Assembly (NCBI RefSeq): GCF_008831085.1
Contig: NZ_WBJY01000001.1
Location: 930,001 to 994,000, forward strand
From: Pseudoclavibacter endophyticus
GTDB lineage: Bacteria; Actinomycetota; Actinomycetes; Actinomycetales; Microbacteriaceae
Length of the DNA: 64,000 bases
Direction of reading: 5' to 3'
Position numbers and translations under genes: made by a program. Shown piece after piece: positions 8,272 to 17,600 of this stretch (its first letter is position 1; each line of letters begins with the position of its first letter). Below the pieces are notes generated by a model that did not search any database, was not told where the DNA came from, and saw only the letters and a list, made by a program, of their open reading frames with translations.

Positions 8272-9282
8272 TTACGGCACGCGGACGACGACGTTGCCGC
8301 GCTTGCGATTCGTGTCGACGTAGCGATGCGCCGCGACGATGTCGGTGAACTCGTACGTTCGGTCGATGACGGGTCTGAAAGCGCCGACGGTGGCGAGCTC
8401 CGCGACGCGCTCGAGCGCGTGGCGGTCGAACGGGGCATTCGCGGGGACGACGCGGATGCCCGCGCGGAGCCCGCGCATCGGTGCCTTGATCATGTCGGGC
8501 AGGCCCGCGATGACACCGAGCACCGTGCCGCCCGGCTTCACTGCAGTGGCGAGGCGCTCGAAGGGAATGTTGCCGACGTTGTCGACCACGATGTCATAGC
8601 GCGTCTGATCGTCGACGGGGTCGGTCGTCGTGTAATCGATGACCCGGTCGGCGCCGAGGGACGAGACGAGGTCGGCGTTGCGGGCGCTGCACACGCCGGT
8701 CACGTGCGCACCCGCGTGTGCCGCGAGCTGCACGGCGGCCGTGCCGACCGCGCCGGATGCGCCGTTGACGAGCACAGTGTCGCCCGCCTTGACGCCGGCG
8801 ACGTCGAGATACGTGCGCGCCGTCCAGCCGCCGAAGACGATGGCGGCGCCCTCCTCGAACGAGAGGTTCGCCGGTTTGCGCACCACCGAGGTCGACGTCG
8901 TGCCGACGATCGCGTACTCGGCGTGCCCACCGAAGGCGGAGCCGAGCAGGGCGATGACCTCGTCGCCCGGCGCGACGTGCGTGACGCCCTCGCCGACGGC
9001 CTCGACGATGCCGGAACAGTCCATGCCGAGCACGGGGATGCGCGGGGCGCGGAAGCCGATCGTGAACGACGCGAGCAGACTCGTGCCCGTGGGCACCCGC
9101 TTTGCGCGGACGCGGGAGTCGGCGATACTCACGGTCGAAGCCCGGACGCCAATGAGGACCTCGCCGGGGTGGGGCGCACGGGGCTTCGCGACGCGCGCGT
9201 GACGCACGACCTCCGGCGCGCCGAATTCGCGGGAGACGGCGGCGGTCATCGCGGTGGCTGCGCTGGTGCGGTGCTCGGGCAT
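8272..9282 (-). CDS. MDR-family NAD(P)-dependent alcohol dehydrogenase / quinone oxidoreductase
   Basis: 336 aa. The N-terminal GroES-like domain includes GMDCSGIVEAVGEGV, and the Rossmann domain has NGASGAVGTAAVQLA. No structural-zinc Cys cluster or catalytic Cys/His pair is evident, so it belongs with zinc-independent quinone oxidoreductase-like members acting on enones or quinones. GGAG lies five bases before the ATG. It converges on the ALDH and is not obviously tied to the aconitase X genes upstream. Confidence 0.8.
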   Translation of the reverse strand: MPEHRTSAATAMTAAVSREFGAPEVVRHARVAKPRAPHPGEVLIGVRASTVSIADSRVRAKRVPTGTSLLASFTIGFRAPRIPVLGMDCSGIVEAVGEGVTHVAPGDEVIALLGSAFGGHAEYAIVGTTSTSVVRKPANLSFEEGAAIVFGGWTARTYLDVAGVKAGDTVLVNGASGAVGTAAVQLAAHAGAHVTGVCSARNADLVSSLGADRVIDYTTTDPVDDQTRYDIVVDNVGNIPFERLATAVKPGGTVLGVIAGLPDMIKAPMRGLRAGIRVVPANAPFDRHALERVAELATVGAFRPVIDRTYEFTDIVAAHRYVDTNRKRGNVVVRVP

Positions 9283-9443
9283 GAGCGCTCCAAGATCGGC
9301 GGGGGCGGTCGGCGGGGGAGGCCGGCCGCGTCGTCATTCGTCGACGACACCACCATGATCCCGTTCCGACGGTGCGCTCGTCCATGGGGGGTAACCCGAG
9401 CGTCCGGGCCCGGGGCAGCGCGAGGTGATCGCCGCTGCCGGCG

Positions 9444-9917
9444 TCACGCCCGGCGCAGCACCGTGACGACGCCGCGATCCCCGTCGACCCGCACGAGATC
9501 CCCCGTGCGGATCTCGGCGACCGGGTCGACGCCATCGCCGAATTCGGAGACCGACGGCACGCGCGTTACAACGGCACCGAGGGCGGCCTTCGTCGTGATC
9601 GTCGTGAACACCATGGCGAGCGGCGCGGTGCCGAGCAACCGCGTGCTCTGGAAGAAACTCGCCCAGCCGCTCGATCCCTTGGCGCCGGGGAAGACCAGAA
9701 CCTTGCCCGTGAAGCACACGCCCTGCAGCTCGTGGCGGCGTTCGATGATCACGCCGCGGGCCGGGTCGATGCCGCCCCACCCCGAGACAGTCTCGGACGA
9801 CACGAGGGCCTCGCCTTCGACCACCCCCGGCACGAGGCCGCGACCGACGAGCTCGAGCGGGGGAGGCACCGCGTCACCGGGGGCGGTCACGCCGCCGCTG
9901 TGCTCGGTGACGCTCAT
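9444..9917 (-). CDS. Aconitase X swivel domain protein (DUF126), small subunit
   Basis: 157 aa. The core (GRGLVPGVVEGEALVSSE, GVCFTGKVLVFPGAKGSS) is the AcnX swivel domain, which in split enzymes forms the small subunit. Characterised AcnX proteins dehydrate cis-3-hydroxy-L-proline or phosphomevalonate. Its ATG overlaps the stop of the large-subunit gene by four bases (ATGA at 9914-9917), indicating translational coupling and a 1:1 complex. Confidence 0.85.
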   Translation of the reverse strand: MSVTEHSGGVTAPGDAVPPPLELVGRGLVPGVVEGEALVSSETVSGWGGIDPARGVIIERRHELQGVCFTGKVLVFPGAKGSSGWASFFQSTRLLGTAPLAMVFTTITTKAALGAVVTRVPSVSEFGDGVDPVAEIRTGDLVRVDGDRGVVTVLRRA

Positions 9918-11197
9918 CGCAGCTCGCCCCGCCAGCGGCCGGTGACCGCGGCGTCCACGCATTCCTCGAGGGTGCCGAACCACCCCTCGATGCCGAGGAT
10001 CGCGGGCAGGTAGTGCACCTGCTTCGCCGAGTCGGTCGCAAACACGCGGGTGCCGCTCGGCGCCGCCTTCGACATGGCCGGGCACGAGTCGGTGAGCACT
10101 CGACCACCGGCGCGCTCGATGACCTGCGTGTAGCCCGAGGCATCGGCGATGGTGCGGAGCGCGCGCGGCGTCATGATCCACAGCTCGGTTCCGGGGTTGA
10201 GCCGCTTGCCCTCGAGGGCCGCCGCGGCCCGCTGCAGCTGATCGATGGAGGCGTGCGGGCAGCCGAGCAGCACGAAGTCGACCTCGTCGGACTCGCCCTG
10301 GCTGTTGAGCGCGTCGTAGGCCCAGCGGCGCTCGCGCTCACCGAAGTGCACCGGCTCTGGCGCGGCGCGGCCGCCGAACGCCTGCTCGATCGTCGCGGCT
10401 TCCGGGGTGATGCCGGGGATGTGGAAGAGCTCGACGCCGCCGGCCGTTGCGGTGGCGGCGCCGAAGTGCTTGAGGTCGGCGAGCTCAGGAAAGCCGAGTG
10501 CGTCGCCCGTGATGACCGGCTTGCCCTCCTGAACGACGTCGCCGACGAAGTAGCCGAGCATGCCCCAGTCCTGGAACGTCTCGGTCGCCACGTCGACCTG
10601 GAAGAGCGCGTCGCCGTAGCGCTCGCCGTCGAGGTGGTTGCCCCAGTAGGGCACGCGGCCGGTGAGGCTGGCGGCGCCCGTCGAGGCGGTGCCCTCGCAG
10701 TTCGTGCGGGCCCCGAGCACCGAGTTGGCGTAGACGACGGCCGACGACTCCATCCACGCGACGTGCTCGCCGCGAACCGGCAGGTTGCCCACCTGGTACG
10801 GCGTGCAGGTCGAGAGGATGTTGACGCCGTGCGCGCCGAAGTACGCTTCGCCGTCGGTCTGCAGCTCGACGTTCTCCGGCGGGTAGGGGACGATGTCGAT
10901 CGAGTCGGGACCGAAGCCCGACTGCAGCTGGCACGTCGGCACCTTCATCCGGGGAATCGGGATGTCGTCGTCGCAGTCGAGGTTGATCACCGAGAACGAC
11001 TTGGCCCAGCCGCCCTCCTCGACGAGCTTGCGTTTGACGGGCGACGGTTGCGTCATCGTGCCGGCCACGTTGCGCACGCGGCACAGCCGCTCGGCACCGA
11101 GTGCCTCGCCGTAGCGGACGAGCAGGTCCATGGCTGCCGCGGTCGCCGGGCCCTCGACGCCCTCGCGCATCCGCTGCTCTTCGTCGGTCAGGTGCAT
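9914..11197 (-). CDS. Aconitase X catalytic subunit (DUF521)
   Basis: 427 aa. It resembles the AcnX large subunit: SPVKRKLVEEGGWAKSFSV, YFGAHGVNILSTCTPYQVG, RTNCEGTASTGAASLTGR and DSCPAMS, with Cys in positions suited to iron-sulfur or metal binding. It likely acts as a dehydratase on a hydroxyproline isomer or a related hydroxyacid; the substrate is not readable. GAAGGAGGAGCG directly precedes the ATG at 11197, an unusually strong ribosome site. No proline racemase or other hydroxyproline gene is adjacent. Confidence 0.85.
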   Translation of the reverse strand: MHLTDEEQRMREGVEGPATAAAMDLLVRYGEALGAERLCRVRNVAGTMTQPSPVKRKLVEEGGWAKSFSVINLDCDDDIPIPRMKVPTCQLQSGFGPDSIDIVPYPPENVELQTDGEAYFGAHGVNILSTCTPYQVGNLPVRGEHVAWMESSAVVYANSVLGARTNCEGTASTGAASLTGRVPYWGNHLDGERYGDALFQVDVATETFQDWGMLGYFVGDVVQEGKPVITGDALGFPELADLKHFGAATATAGGVELFHIPGITPEAATIEQAFGGRAAPEPVHFGERERRWAYDALNSQGESDEVDFVLLGCPHASIDQLQRAAAALEGKRLNPGTELWIMTPRALRTIADASGYTQVIERAGGRVLTDSCPAMSKAAPSGTRVFATDSAKQVHYLPAILGIEGWFGTLEECVDAAVTGRWRGELR

Positions 11198-11374
11198 CGC
11201 TCCTCCTTCACGCGGCGCCGCGTGCCCGGGCATGCCCGCTCGCAGGGCTCCACGGCGAGCCTCGCGACCGATGCTGCTCGCACGGGCGGGGCCATGCCAC
11301 CGGCATTTCACAGGCTGAAAGGTCGCACGACCGAGTGGCGCGGCGGGGCGCCGGCTGACCCTCGCCAGGCGTCC

Positions 11375-12721
11375 CTACAGCTGCAGCACCGTGCGGGCGA
11401 CGGTGAAGTACAGCAGCAGGCCGCTCGCGTCGCAGAATGTCGAGATGAACGGTGTCGAGAACACTGCGGGATCGACCCGGCAGGCCGTCGCGAGAAGCGG
11501 GATGACCCCGCCGACCATCGCGGCGATGGGACAGTTGACCGCGATGGTGAGGCCGATGACGGCACCTATTGCAGGGCCGTACACGAGCGACGCGATGAGA
11601 AACGCCAGGACGGCGAGCACGACCCCGAGGAGCAGGCCAGTGCGGACCTCCTTGAACGCGACGCGGAGCACGTCTCTCTTCCTGATGTCGCCCAGCGCGA
11701 GTGCGCGCGTCACGGTGGTCGCCGACTGCGAGCCCGTGTTGCCGCCGATGCCCGTGACCAGCGGAATGAACAGCGCGAGCGCCACGACCTGATCGAGCGT
11801 CGCCTCGAAGATCTCGAGCACCTGCACCGTCAGGACGGCCGAAACGGCGAGCACCAGGAGCCACACGACGCGCGACTGCGCAACGCGCAGCACGGGCGTC
11901 CGAAGATAGGGGCGGCCGAGCGGCTCGCTCGCGCCGGCACGGGCCTGATCCTCCGACACCGCGTTCCTGCTCACCCTGGCCGCGTCGAGCGCGGTGAACG
12001 TACCGACAACGCGATCTTCCCTGTCGAGCACGGGCGCGAAGAGTTCATCCAGGTCGTCGAGCACGTGACGCGCGAGCACCTCGGCGGAGTCGCCGGTGTG
12101 CGTCACGAGCGGGTTGTCGCTGAGGACGTCGGCGACGGGGGCGTCCGGGCGGCCTCGTACGAGATCAAGCAAGGCCGCGACACCGATGAATCGCCCGTCG
12201 TCGCCCACGACGGGAATTCCGGCGAGCTCGTCGATCGTGTGGTCGGAGGCGCGCACCCGGTCGAGCGCGTCGGCCACGGTGGTGCTCGCCCGCACCGAGA
12301 GCGGAACGGGTGACATCTCTCGCCCGACGGTGCCCGAGGCGTAGCCGAGGACCGTCTTGACGGGCTCGAGCTGATCGGGCGGGAACTCGCGCAGCACGCG
12401 CTTCGCCACGCGCGCGGGAAGCTCATCGAGGAGCCTAGCGAGCTCGTCCGGGTCGAGCTGCGAGAACGCGTCGGCGAGGTGGTGGTGGCCCAGTTCGCTG
12501 ACGAGGTCGGCCTGTGCAGCCGGGTCGAGGGCGTCGAACACCTCGATTGCGGCGTCTTTTTCGAGGAGCCGGAACGCGATCGCGGCGTGGTCGCGCGGGA
12601 TGCGCTCGAGCGCCCAGACCGTGTCGCGTTCGGACGAGGCGCGAAGGTGCTCGGCGAGTTCGGTGAGCTTGCCTTCGTCGATCAAGAGGTTGATCGTGTC
12701 GGGCGTCGAAGACTCGGACAT
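11375..12721 (-). CDS. mgtE: MgtE family magnesium transporter
   Basis: 448 aa. The N-terminal helical domain (SELGHHHLADAFSQLDPDELARLL) is followed by two CBS repeats (about 135-255) and a C-terminal membrane domain with five hydrophobic segments. TGIGGNTGSQSATTVTRALALG matches the conserved MgtE pore/helix region. It would import Mg2+, gated by the cytosolic domains. GGAGGTGCAGC precedes the ATG at 12721. The frame is open further upstream, but that part is basic and unlike the family. Confidence 0.9.
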   Translation of the reverse strand: MSESSTPDTINLLIDEGKLTELAEHLRASSERDTVWALERIPRDHAAIAFRLLEKDAAIEVFDALDPAAQADLVSELGHHHLADAFSQLDPDELARLLDELPARVAKRVLREFPPDQLEPVKTVLGYASGTVGREMSPVPLSVRASTTVADALDRVRASDHTIDELAGIPVVGDDGRFIGVAALLDLVRGRPDAPVADVLSDNPLVTHTGDSAEVLARHVLDDLDELFAPVLDREDRVVGTFTALDAARVSRNAVSEDQARAGASEPLGRPYLRTPVLRVAQSRVVWLLVLAVSAVLTVQVLEIFEATLDQVVALALFIPLVTGIGGNTGSQSATTVTRALALGDIRKRDVLRVAFKEVRTGLLLGVVLAVLAFLIASLVYGPAIGAVIGLTIAVNCPIAAMVGGVIPLLATACRVDPAVFSTPFISTFCDASGLLLYFTVARTVLQL

Positions 12722-12928
12722 GCTGCACCTCCGCATTGGCGGGCGCGCACCGGGAGGGCCGTGGCGGGGCGCGCCGTGTCGGGAACTGCGCCAGCATAAA
12801 CCTCGCCGACGACGCGCCGACGACGGGCAGGCACGGCGGGCACGGCGATCGCGGCCGAGAGGTCGGCGCACGGCGACGGTGTGCGGATGCTGCCCGTTCT
12901 GGCACCGACACCGCAGCCATCACGCGAA

Positions 12929-12965
12929 GGCCCCGCCTCGCCCGGGAGTGCGGGGAGGCGGGGCC
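12929..12965 (-). terminator. Hairpin, probable original terminator of tRNA-Arg(CCT)
   Basis: 11-bp perfect stem (12929-12939 with 12955-12965) with a GC-rich loop. It lies 9 bp beyond the left copy of the 24-bp tRNA-end repeat, so before the insertion it would have stood just after the tRNA gene on the minus strand. Confidence 0.6.
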
Positions 12966-12974
12966 GTGCGATCA

Positions 12975-12998
12975 GTGCCCCTGGAGGGACTCGAACCC
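12975..12998. repeat. Left attachment-site copy (24-bp tRNA-Arg 3' end duplicate)
   Basis: 24 bases identical to 14314-14337, covering the acceptor arm and T-arm end of tRNA-Arg. The match stops abruptly after the run CCC. It is the expected footprint of site-specific integration into a tRNA gene. Confidence 0.75.
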
Positions 12999-13000
12999 GT

Positions 13001-13396
13001 TTACGTGCCGCGTGATGGCGGGCTGCCTCGCCCCGCACCCGACATGGCGCGAATTTCGGCCGCGTTTAACGACAGTCCGCCCGCACCACGCCGCGGGCGC
13101 GGCCCGGCGGCGCCGGCCGCGCCGAAAACGGTCGTTACCGGTCTGCGGCCTCGGCGCGGAAGTGCGCGACCCCGCGAGGTGAAGGATCGGAGCTGCCCCA
13201 CCCGCCGATGACGCGCCATGGTGCTCTTCGAAACATTCAGTAGTGCAGCGGTCTCCCGCACTGACTTCCCTGCATCCTGGGTGTCGTGGACGAACGCATG
13301 CAGCAGCTCAGCCTCGACCTCCGTAGGCGCCGCGGCTCGCGTTCGCGCCTCGCGCAAAGCCGCCAACGTCGCTTCCATCCTGGGACGTTCGAACAT
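13001..13396 (-). CDS. Small helix-turn-helix protein in the tRNA-associated island
   Basis: 131 aa. The segment GKSVRETAALLNVSKSTMARHRR looks like a recognition HTH, preceded by an acidic helix-forming stretch. The remaining C-terminal part is Arg/Gly/Pro-rich with no visible fold, and its stop codon is only 2 bp from the left repeat, so the tail may be chimeric. The start at 13396 has TTGGAG about 8 nt upstream. It is divergent from the next gene across 62 bp, suggesting a shared control region. Probably DNA-binding; target unknown. Confidence 0.55.
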   Translation of the reverse strand: MFERPRMEATLAALREARTRAAAPTEVEAELLHAFVHDTQDAGKSVRETAALLNVSKSTMARHRRVGQLRSFTSRGRALPRRGRRPVTTVFGAAGAAGPRPRRGAGGLSLNAAEIRAMSGAGRGSPPSRGT

Positions 13397-13458
13397 GCGC
13401 GGCTCCAACTCTCGTGCTCGGAAGGGGAATCGCCCCATCCAAGACCGAAAGGCACACC

Positions 13459-13803
13459 ATGACCACCCGCGACCTCATTTCATGGCTTGGCCACGCCCAG
13501 CCCAACGACGAGCAGCTTGACGCGATCAATGCCGCCGCTGACGCCGCCGAACGCATCTACCCGCTCGAGCAGGCTGGCGAGCGCGAGGACGTCCTCTCCG
13601 GCGCCACGCAAGTCATCCTGGGCGACACCACCCTCGATCAACTCGCTGCCAAGCTCGGCACGGCGCGCCGCGCCAAAGCACAGGCCATGGACCGCCTGCG
13701 AGGCGCGATCATCGCCGCCGCTCACGCCGGTGTCAGCGAAAGCGAGATCGCCCGCCGCGCCGGCGTGAACCGCATGACGGTGCGCGCCGCTCTCGGGAAG
13801 TAG
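13459..13803 (+). CDS. Small helix-turn-helix protein in the tRNA-associated island
   Basis: 114 aa. Mostly helical; the C-terminal AGVSESEIARRAGVNRMTVRAALGK is a clear HTH, while the N-terminal part (LISWLGHAQPNDEQLDAINAAA) has no recognised fold. GAAAGG lies 7 nt before the ATG. It is divergent from the other HTH gene and followed by the DUF3263-like gene. Likely a regulator for the island or its host gene; not assigned to a named family. Confidence 0.6.
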   Translation: MTTRDLISWLGHAQPNDEQLDAINAAADAAERIYPLEQAGEREDVLSGATQVILGDTTLDQLAAKLGTARRAKAQAMDRLRGAIIAAAHAGVSESEIARRAGVNRMTVRAALGK

Positions 13804-13953
13804 ACGAACGCGCCGCGCGCTGAGCGCTCGCCGGGCCCGACACGCCGAAAACGATGCGCCTGGACCGTGCAGCACGCCGGCGACGTGCGGTGCCGAGCAT
13901 GCGAGCTCGCCGCCCTCCGCGTGATGTCGGCCGGCGCCCGTACCCTTGCGGCC

Positions 13954-14289
13954 ATGAGCCCGGAGCAGATCGTCGCCTTTGAGAGCCGTCACCCGCGCCC
14001 GGGCGTATTGAAGGACAACCGGATCATCGCCGCGCTCGGGACGACGCCGACGCGGGAATACCAGGCGTTGATCGACGTCGTCACGAGTCCCGAGCGCGTC
14101 AAGCTCGACCCCGTCCGTGCCGGGCGCATCTGGAGGTGGTCGAGGACCGGATACGCGGGCGACGCGCGGCGTGACCGTGGACACGTTTTGAACACAACGT
14201 GCGCCGGAACGGGCCCATTTTGTCCCGAATGGACCTACAAGCAGCGGAACGACGAAGGCTCCTACTCCCACCTGATTCCGCGGGAGTAG
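13954..14289 (+). CDS. DUF3263-like small protein
   Basis: 111 aa from the ATG at 13954; GTG/ATG codons at 13921-13926 are alternatives. Residues 1-60 (SPEQIVAFESRHPRPGVLKDNRIIAALGTTPTREYQ is the core, split here by position) fit DUF3263, a short helical domain found in actinobacteria and their phages: acidic start, a helix with small residues, TREYQALIDVV, then a DPVRAGRIWR end. The C-terminal 50 residues are unlike the family. It ends 24 bp before the right repeat. Function unknown. Confidence 0.5.
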   Translation: MSPEQIVAFESRHPRPGVLKDNRIIAALGTTPTREYQALIDVVTSPERVKLDPVRAGRIWRWSRTGYAGDARRDRGHVLNTTCAGTGPFCPEWTYKQRNDEGSYSHLIPRE

Positions 14290-14313
14290 GGACCATCTCG
14301 TCGTCGCAGCTCG

Positions 14314-14337
14314 GTGCCCCTGGAGGGACTCGAACCC
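14314..14337. repeat. Right attachment-site copy (within tRNA-Arg)
   Basis: Identical to 12975-12998. This copy is part of the intact tRNA gene (3' end on the minus strand). Confidence 0.75.
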
Positions 14338-14386
14338 CCAACCGTTCGCTTAGGACGCGCCTGCTCTTCCTTTGAGCTACAGAGGC
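14315..14386 (-). tRNA. tRNA-Arg (anticodon CCT)
   Basis: Read on the minus strand, a 7-bp acceptor (GCCTCTG with CAGGGGC), a 4-bp D-stem (GCTC/GAGC), a T-arm GGGGG-TTCGAGT-CCCTC and the loop GTCCTAA with anticodon CCT are visible. The discriminator is A and CCA is not fully encoded. The anticodon stem has only three clear pairs, with two purine mismatches at its top. It is the integration target of the neighbouring element. Confidence 0.8.
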
Positions 14387-14622
14387 CAGCCCCGACATGG
14401 TAGCGCGAGCACGGCACCGGTACGCGAACGAACCATGAGCGCATCCGGAAGCATCGGCGACGGCACTTCATCCAACGAATGCTTTACTCCAGTCACACCA
14501 GAACGCCCCGTCACTCTGTACACAATCCGGCGTTGATCTGGGCGATTGTGTGCACCAACCTCGCGGCGGATTCACGAAACACTCGGGCGCGGTGCGCGAT
14601 TCGTGAGTGGCGTTCCCTTACC

Positions 14623-17600
14623 GTGACAACCGTGTGGGGCCTATTTCGGAAGCGTGAGCCGGCGCCACCCGAGCCGGAACGGCTCGGGGGCGGGACCGGG
14701 GCGTCCGGTGAGGTCGCCACCACGGAAGATTTGACCGACGTTCGCGAGCATGTGCGAGGCCGTTCGGCGACGGCCGACGACGACAGGATTCGTGGGCGCA
14801 TCGGCACGGCCACGGAATTCGATGAGAGCGAGGAGGGGCCGGCGTCATGGGTCGCCGAGGCCGTGGCCAATCGCGCCTCGACTCGACGCGCGCGGCCCGG
14901 TGCGGACACGACGACCGAGCCCGTCGCCGGCGACGCCTCGAACGACACCGACCGGGCAGATCGTGACCGCGCCGACATCGAGCGCCTCGAGCGTGAGCGC
15001 GCCGAGGCCGAGCGTCGCTCGGCGACGCTGCAGGCTGCCCGCGCGAGCTGGCTCGACTCGCTGTCCGTCGTCGGGGGACCGGCGACGCTGCTCTTCTTCC
15101 TCGAGGAGCCGGGCACGTTCATCGAGCTCACGAGCGCACACCCCGGGGGCATCGCTGCGCTCGTGGCCGAGAAGCCCGTGCTGCTGTCGAACCTGGTGCG
15201 CGAAAGCACGACGTTCCGGGGCGTCCGTGAGGCCGCAGACCGCATTGCGCGGAAGGGCGGCGAACTCGTCTCGAGCCGCGGCATGAGCACAATCGCCCTC
15301 GCGACCGGCATTGTCGAGTGGACCCACGACGGTCTTCACCACCGCGCCCCCATCCTCACACGCCCCATCTCGCTGCGTCGACTCGGTCGCGACTACGAGG
15401 TGCTGCTGAAGGGGCAAAGTCATGTCAACGCCTCGCTCGTGCGGGCGCTCGCCAATCAGTTCGGCGTGCGTCTTGTGCCGCGTGAGCTGCTCGCCCTCGC
15501 GAAGGGCACCGACTCGTTCCTGCCGCAGCCCGTCTTCGACCACGTCCGTGAGGCCATCGCGGGCATCACGGGTGCCACCGTGTCCGCGAGGGTGGTGGTC
15601 TCGAGCTTCGGCGATATCGCCGACGCCATGGTGTTCGACGCGTCGACGGCCGACCTCGCCCATCCCGCTTTGCGCGCGCTCGCGGGCGATGACGAGGCCA
15701 TCGAGGGGTTGCGACGCGCTCATGGCGGACCCGGTCTCGCGACCGAGGACGAGCCCCGGGGTGACGCGGAGCGGGTCAGCCCGGACCACCGCGATCCGAC
15801 GACCGACCGGTTGCTTCTCGACGCTGACAGCGAGCAGGAGCGCGTGATCGACCAGATCGTGAGCGGCCGCTCGCTCGTCGTCGGCGCGATGCCCGGTGCG
15901 GGGCTGACCCAGACCGTCGTGAACGCCATCGGCTCGCTCGTCGGCGAAGGGAAGCACGTGCTCGTGGTGAGCCCGCGATCGGCGAGTCTGCAGGCCATCC
16001 GCCAGCGACTTCGCGCCATCGGGCTCGACGGGCTGACGGTGACGCCGCGCACGCTCCGTCGCGACATGATCGCGGCCATCGCCCGCAACGAGCGTGCCGA
16101 GCGACCGCAGCTCACCGACCTCAACGACGCCCTCGTGCGGTTGCGACACGTGCTCGCCGACTACCGCGCGGCGCTGCACCGCGTCGACCAGGAGACCGGC
16201 GTCAGCGTCGTACAGGCGCTCGACGAGCTCAGCGCCCTCGAACTCGCCGACATCCCGCCGGCCACGACCGCTCGGCTCGACCGCGACACGATCGTGCGGC
16301 TCGCGACCGGCCGCGACGAGGTCGCCGCCCAGCTGCGCGAAGTGGGCCGGCTCGGCGAATTCAAGTACGGACCCGACGACTCTCCCTGGTACGGCGTGGC
16401 GTTCGAATCGATGGACGACGCGAACCTCGCCCAGCAGACCGCCATCGAGCTCGCCGGAGGCCGGCTGTGGGACGTCGTGACCGACGCGCGCGAACTGGTG
16501 GGCCGGACCCGGCTGCGGCCGGCGGCGACCTTCGCCGAGCTCGGCATCTACCTGCGGCTGCTGCTGGATGTGCGAGAGACGCTCGATCGCTTCCGCCCCG
16601 AGGTCTTCGACCGGTCGCTCGCAGACCTCATCGTGGCGACGGGGCCGCGTCGCGATACGACCGAAATGAGCTCGTCGCGGCGACGCCAGTTGAAGCAGCT
16701 CGCCCGCGAGTACGTGCGCCCTGGCCTGAGTGTCGGCGACCTGCACGAGGCGCTGCAGCTCGTGCAGCGTCAGCGGATCCTCTGGCAGCGGTACTCGACC
16801 GACGGTTCGACGCCCACCGTGCCGACGGGCATCGCGGAGGTTCGGGCCCGCCACCGCGAGATCGCCGAGAAACTGCGCATCATCGATGAACCGCTCGTCG
16901 AAGCCGGTGCCCTGCCGCTCGCCGATATGCCGCTCGCCGATATGCCGCTCGATGAGTTGCCCGGGCGGCTTGACGAGCTGGCCGCCGAGAGCGAGGTGCT
17001 GCACAATCTCGTCGAGCGCCTGCGCATCACCGAGAAGCTGCGCGAGCTTGGTCTCGAGCCTCTCCTCACCGACCTCGCCGACCGGCACGTCGCCCCCGAC
17101 GACCTGGCCGCCGAACTCGAACTCGCCTGGTGGCAATCGGTGCTGGAAGACGCGCTCGAGCGAGACAAGGCACTGCTGTCGGCCAACACGCGCACGCTCG
17201 CCCGACTCGAGAGCGATTTCCGCACCGTCGATCAGGCGCACACCGAGGCCGGTGCCGCGCGCCTGCGCTGGCAGCTCGCGGAAGAGTGGCGCGTCGCGAT
17301 CGTCGACCACGCCGACGAGGCCGAAGCCCTTCGCGCGATGCTGCGAAGCCCAGGCGTCTCGCCGACGCGCCTTGCGGCCGAGGCCGGCAACGTGTCGCAG
17401 CCGGTCGCCAAGGTGTGGGTCGCGAGCCCGGGCGACGTGCCGCTCATCGCCTCCGGCATCACGTTCGACACCGCGATCCTGCTCGACGCCGCCGCGGTGT
17501 CGACCGCCGAGGCGATCGGCACCGTGCGCCGCGCCGACCAGCTCGTCGCGTTCGGCGACCCGGTGACGCAGCTGCCCGGGCCGTTCTCCATCGCCGTGCG

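Larger units (their letters stand above)
12975..14337. mobile_element. Small integrated element or remnant at tRNA-Arg(CCT)
   Basis: About 1.34 kb enclosed by 24-bp direct repeats of a tRNA 3' end. It carries three short genes (13001-13396 minus, 13459-13803 plus, 13954-14289 plus). No integrase, relaxase or phage structural gene is present, so it is either a deletion remnant or a minimal satellite mobilised in trans. Recognition of the boundaries rests on sequence identity; the genes themselves are poorly known. Confidence 0.6.

Noticed and set aside
10013..12313. Long open frame antisense to the aconitase X and mgtE genes
   Set aside because: Runs across two recognisable genes on the other strand and encodes a low-complexity Arg/Asp/Glu product.
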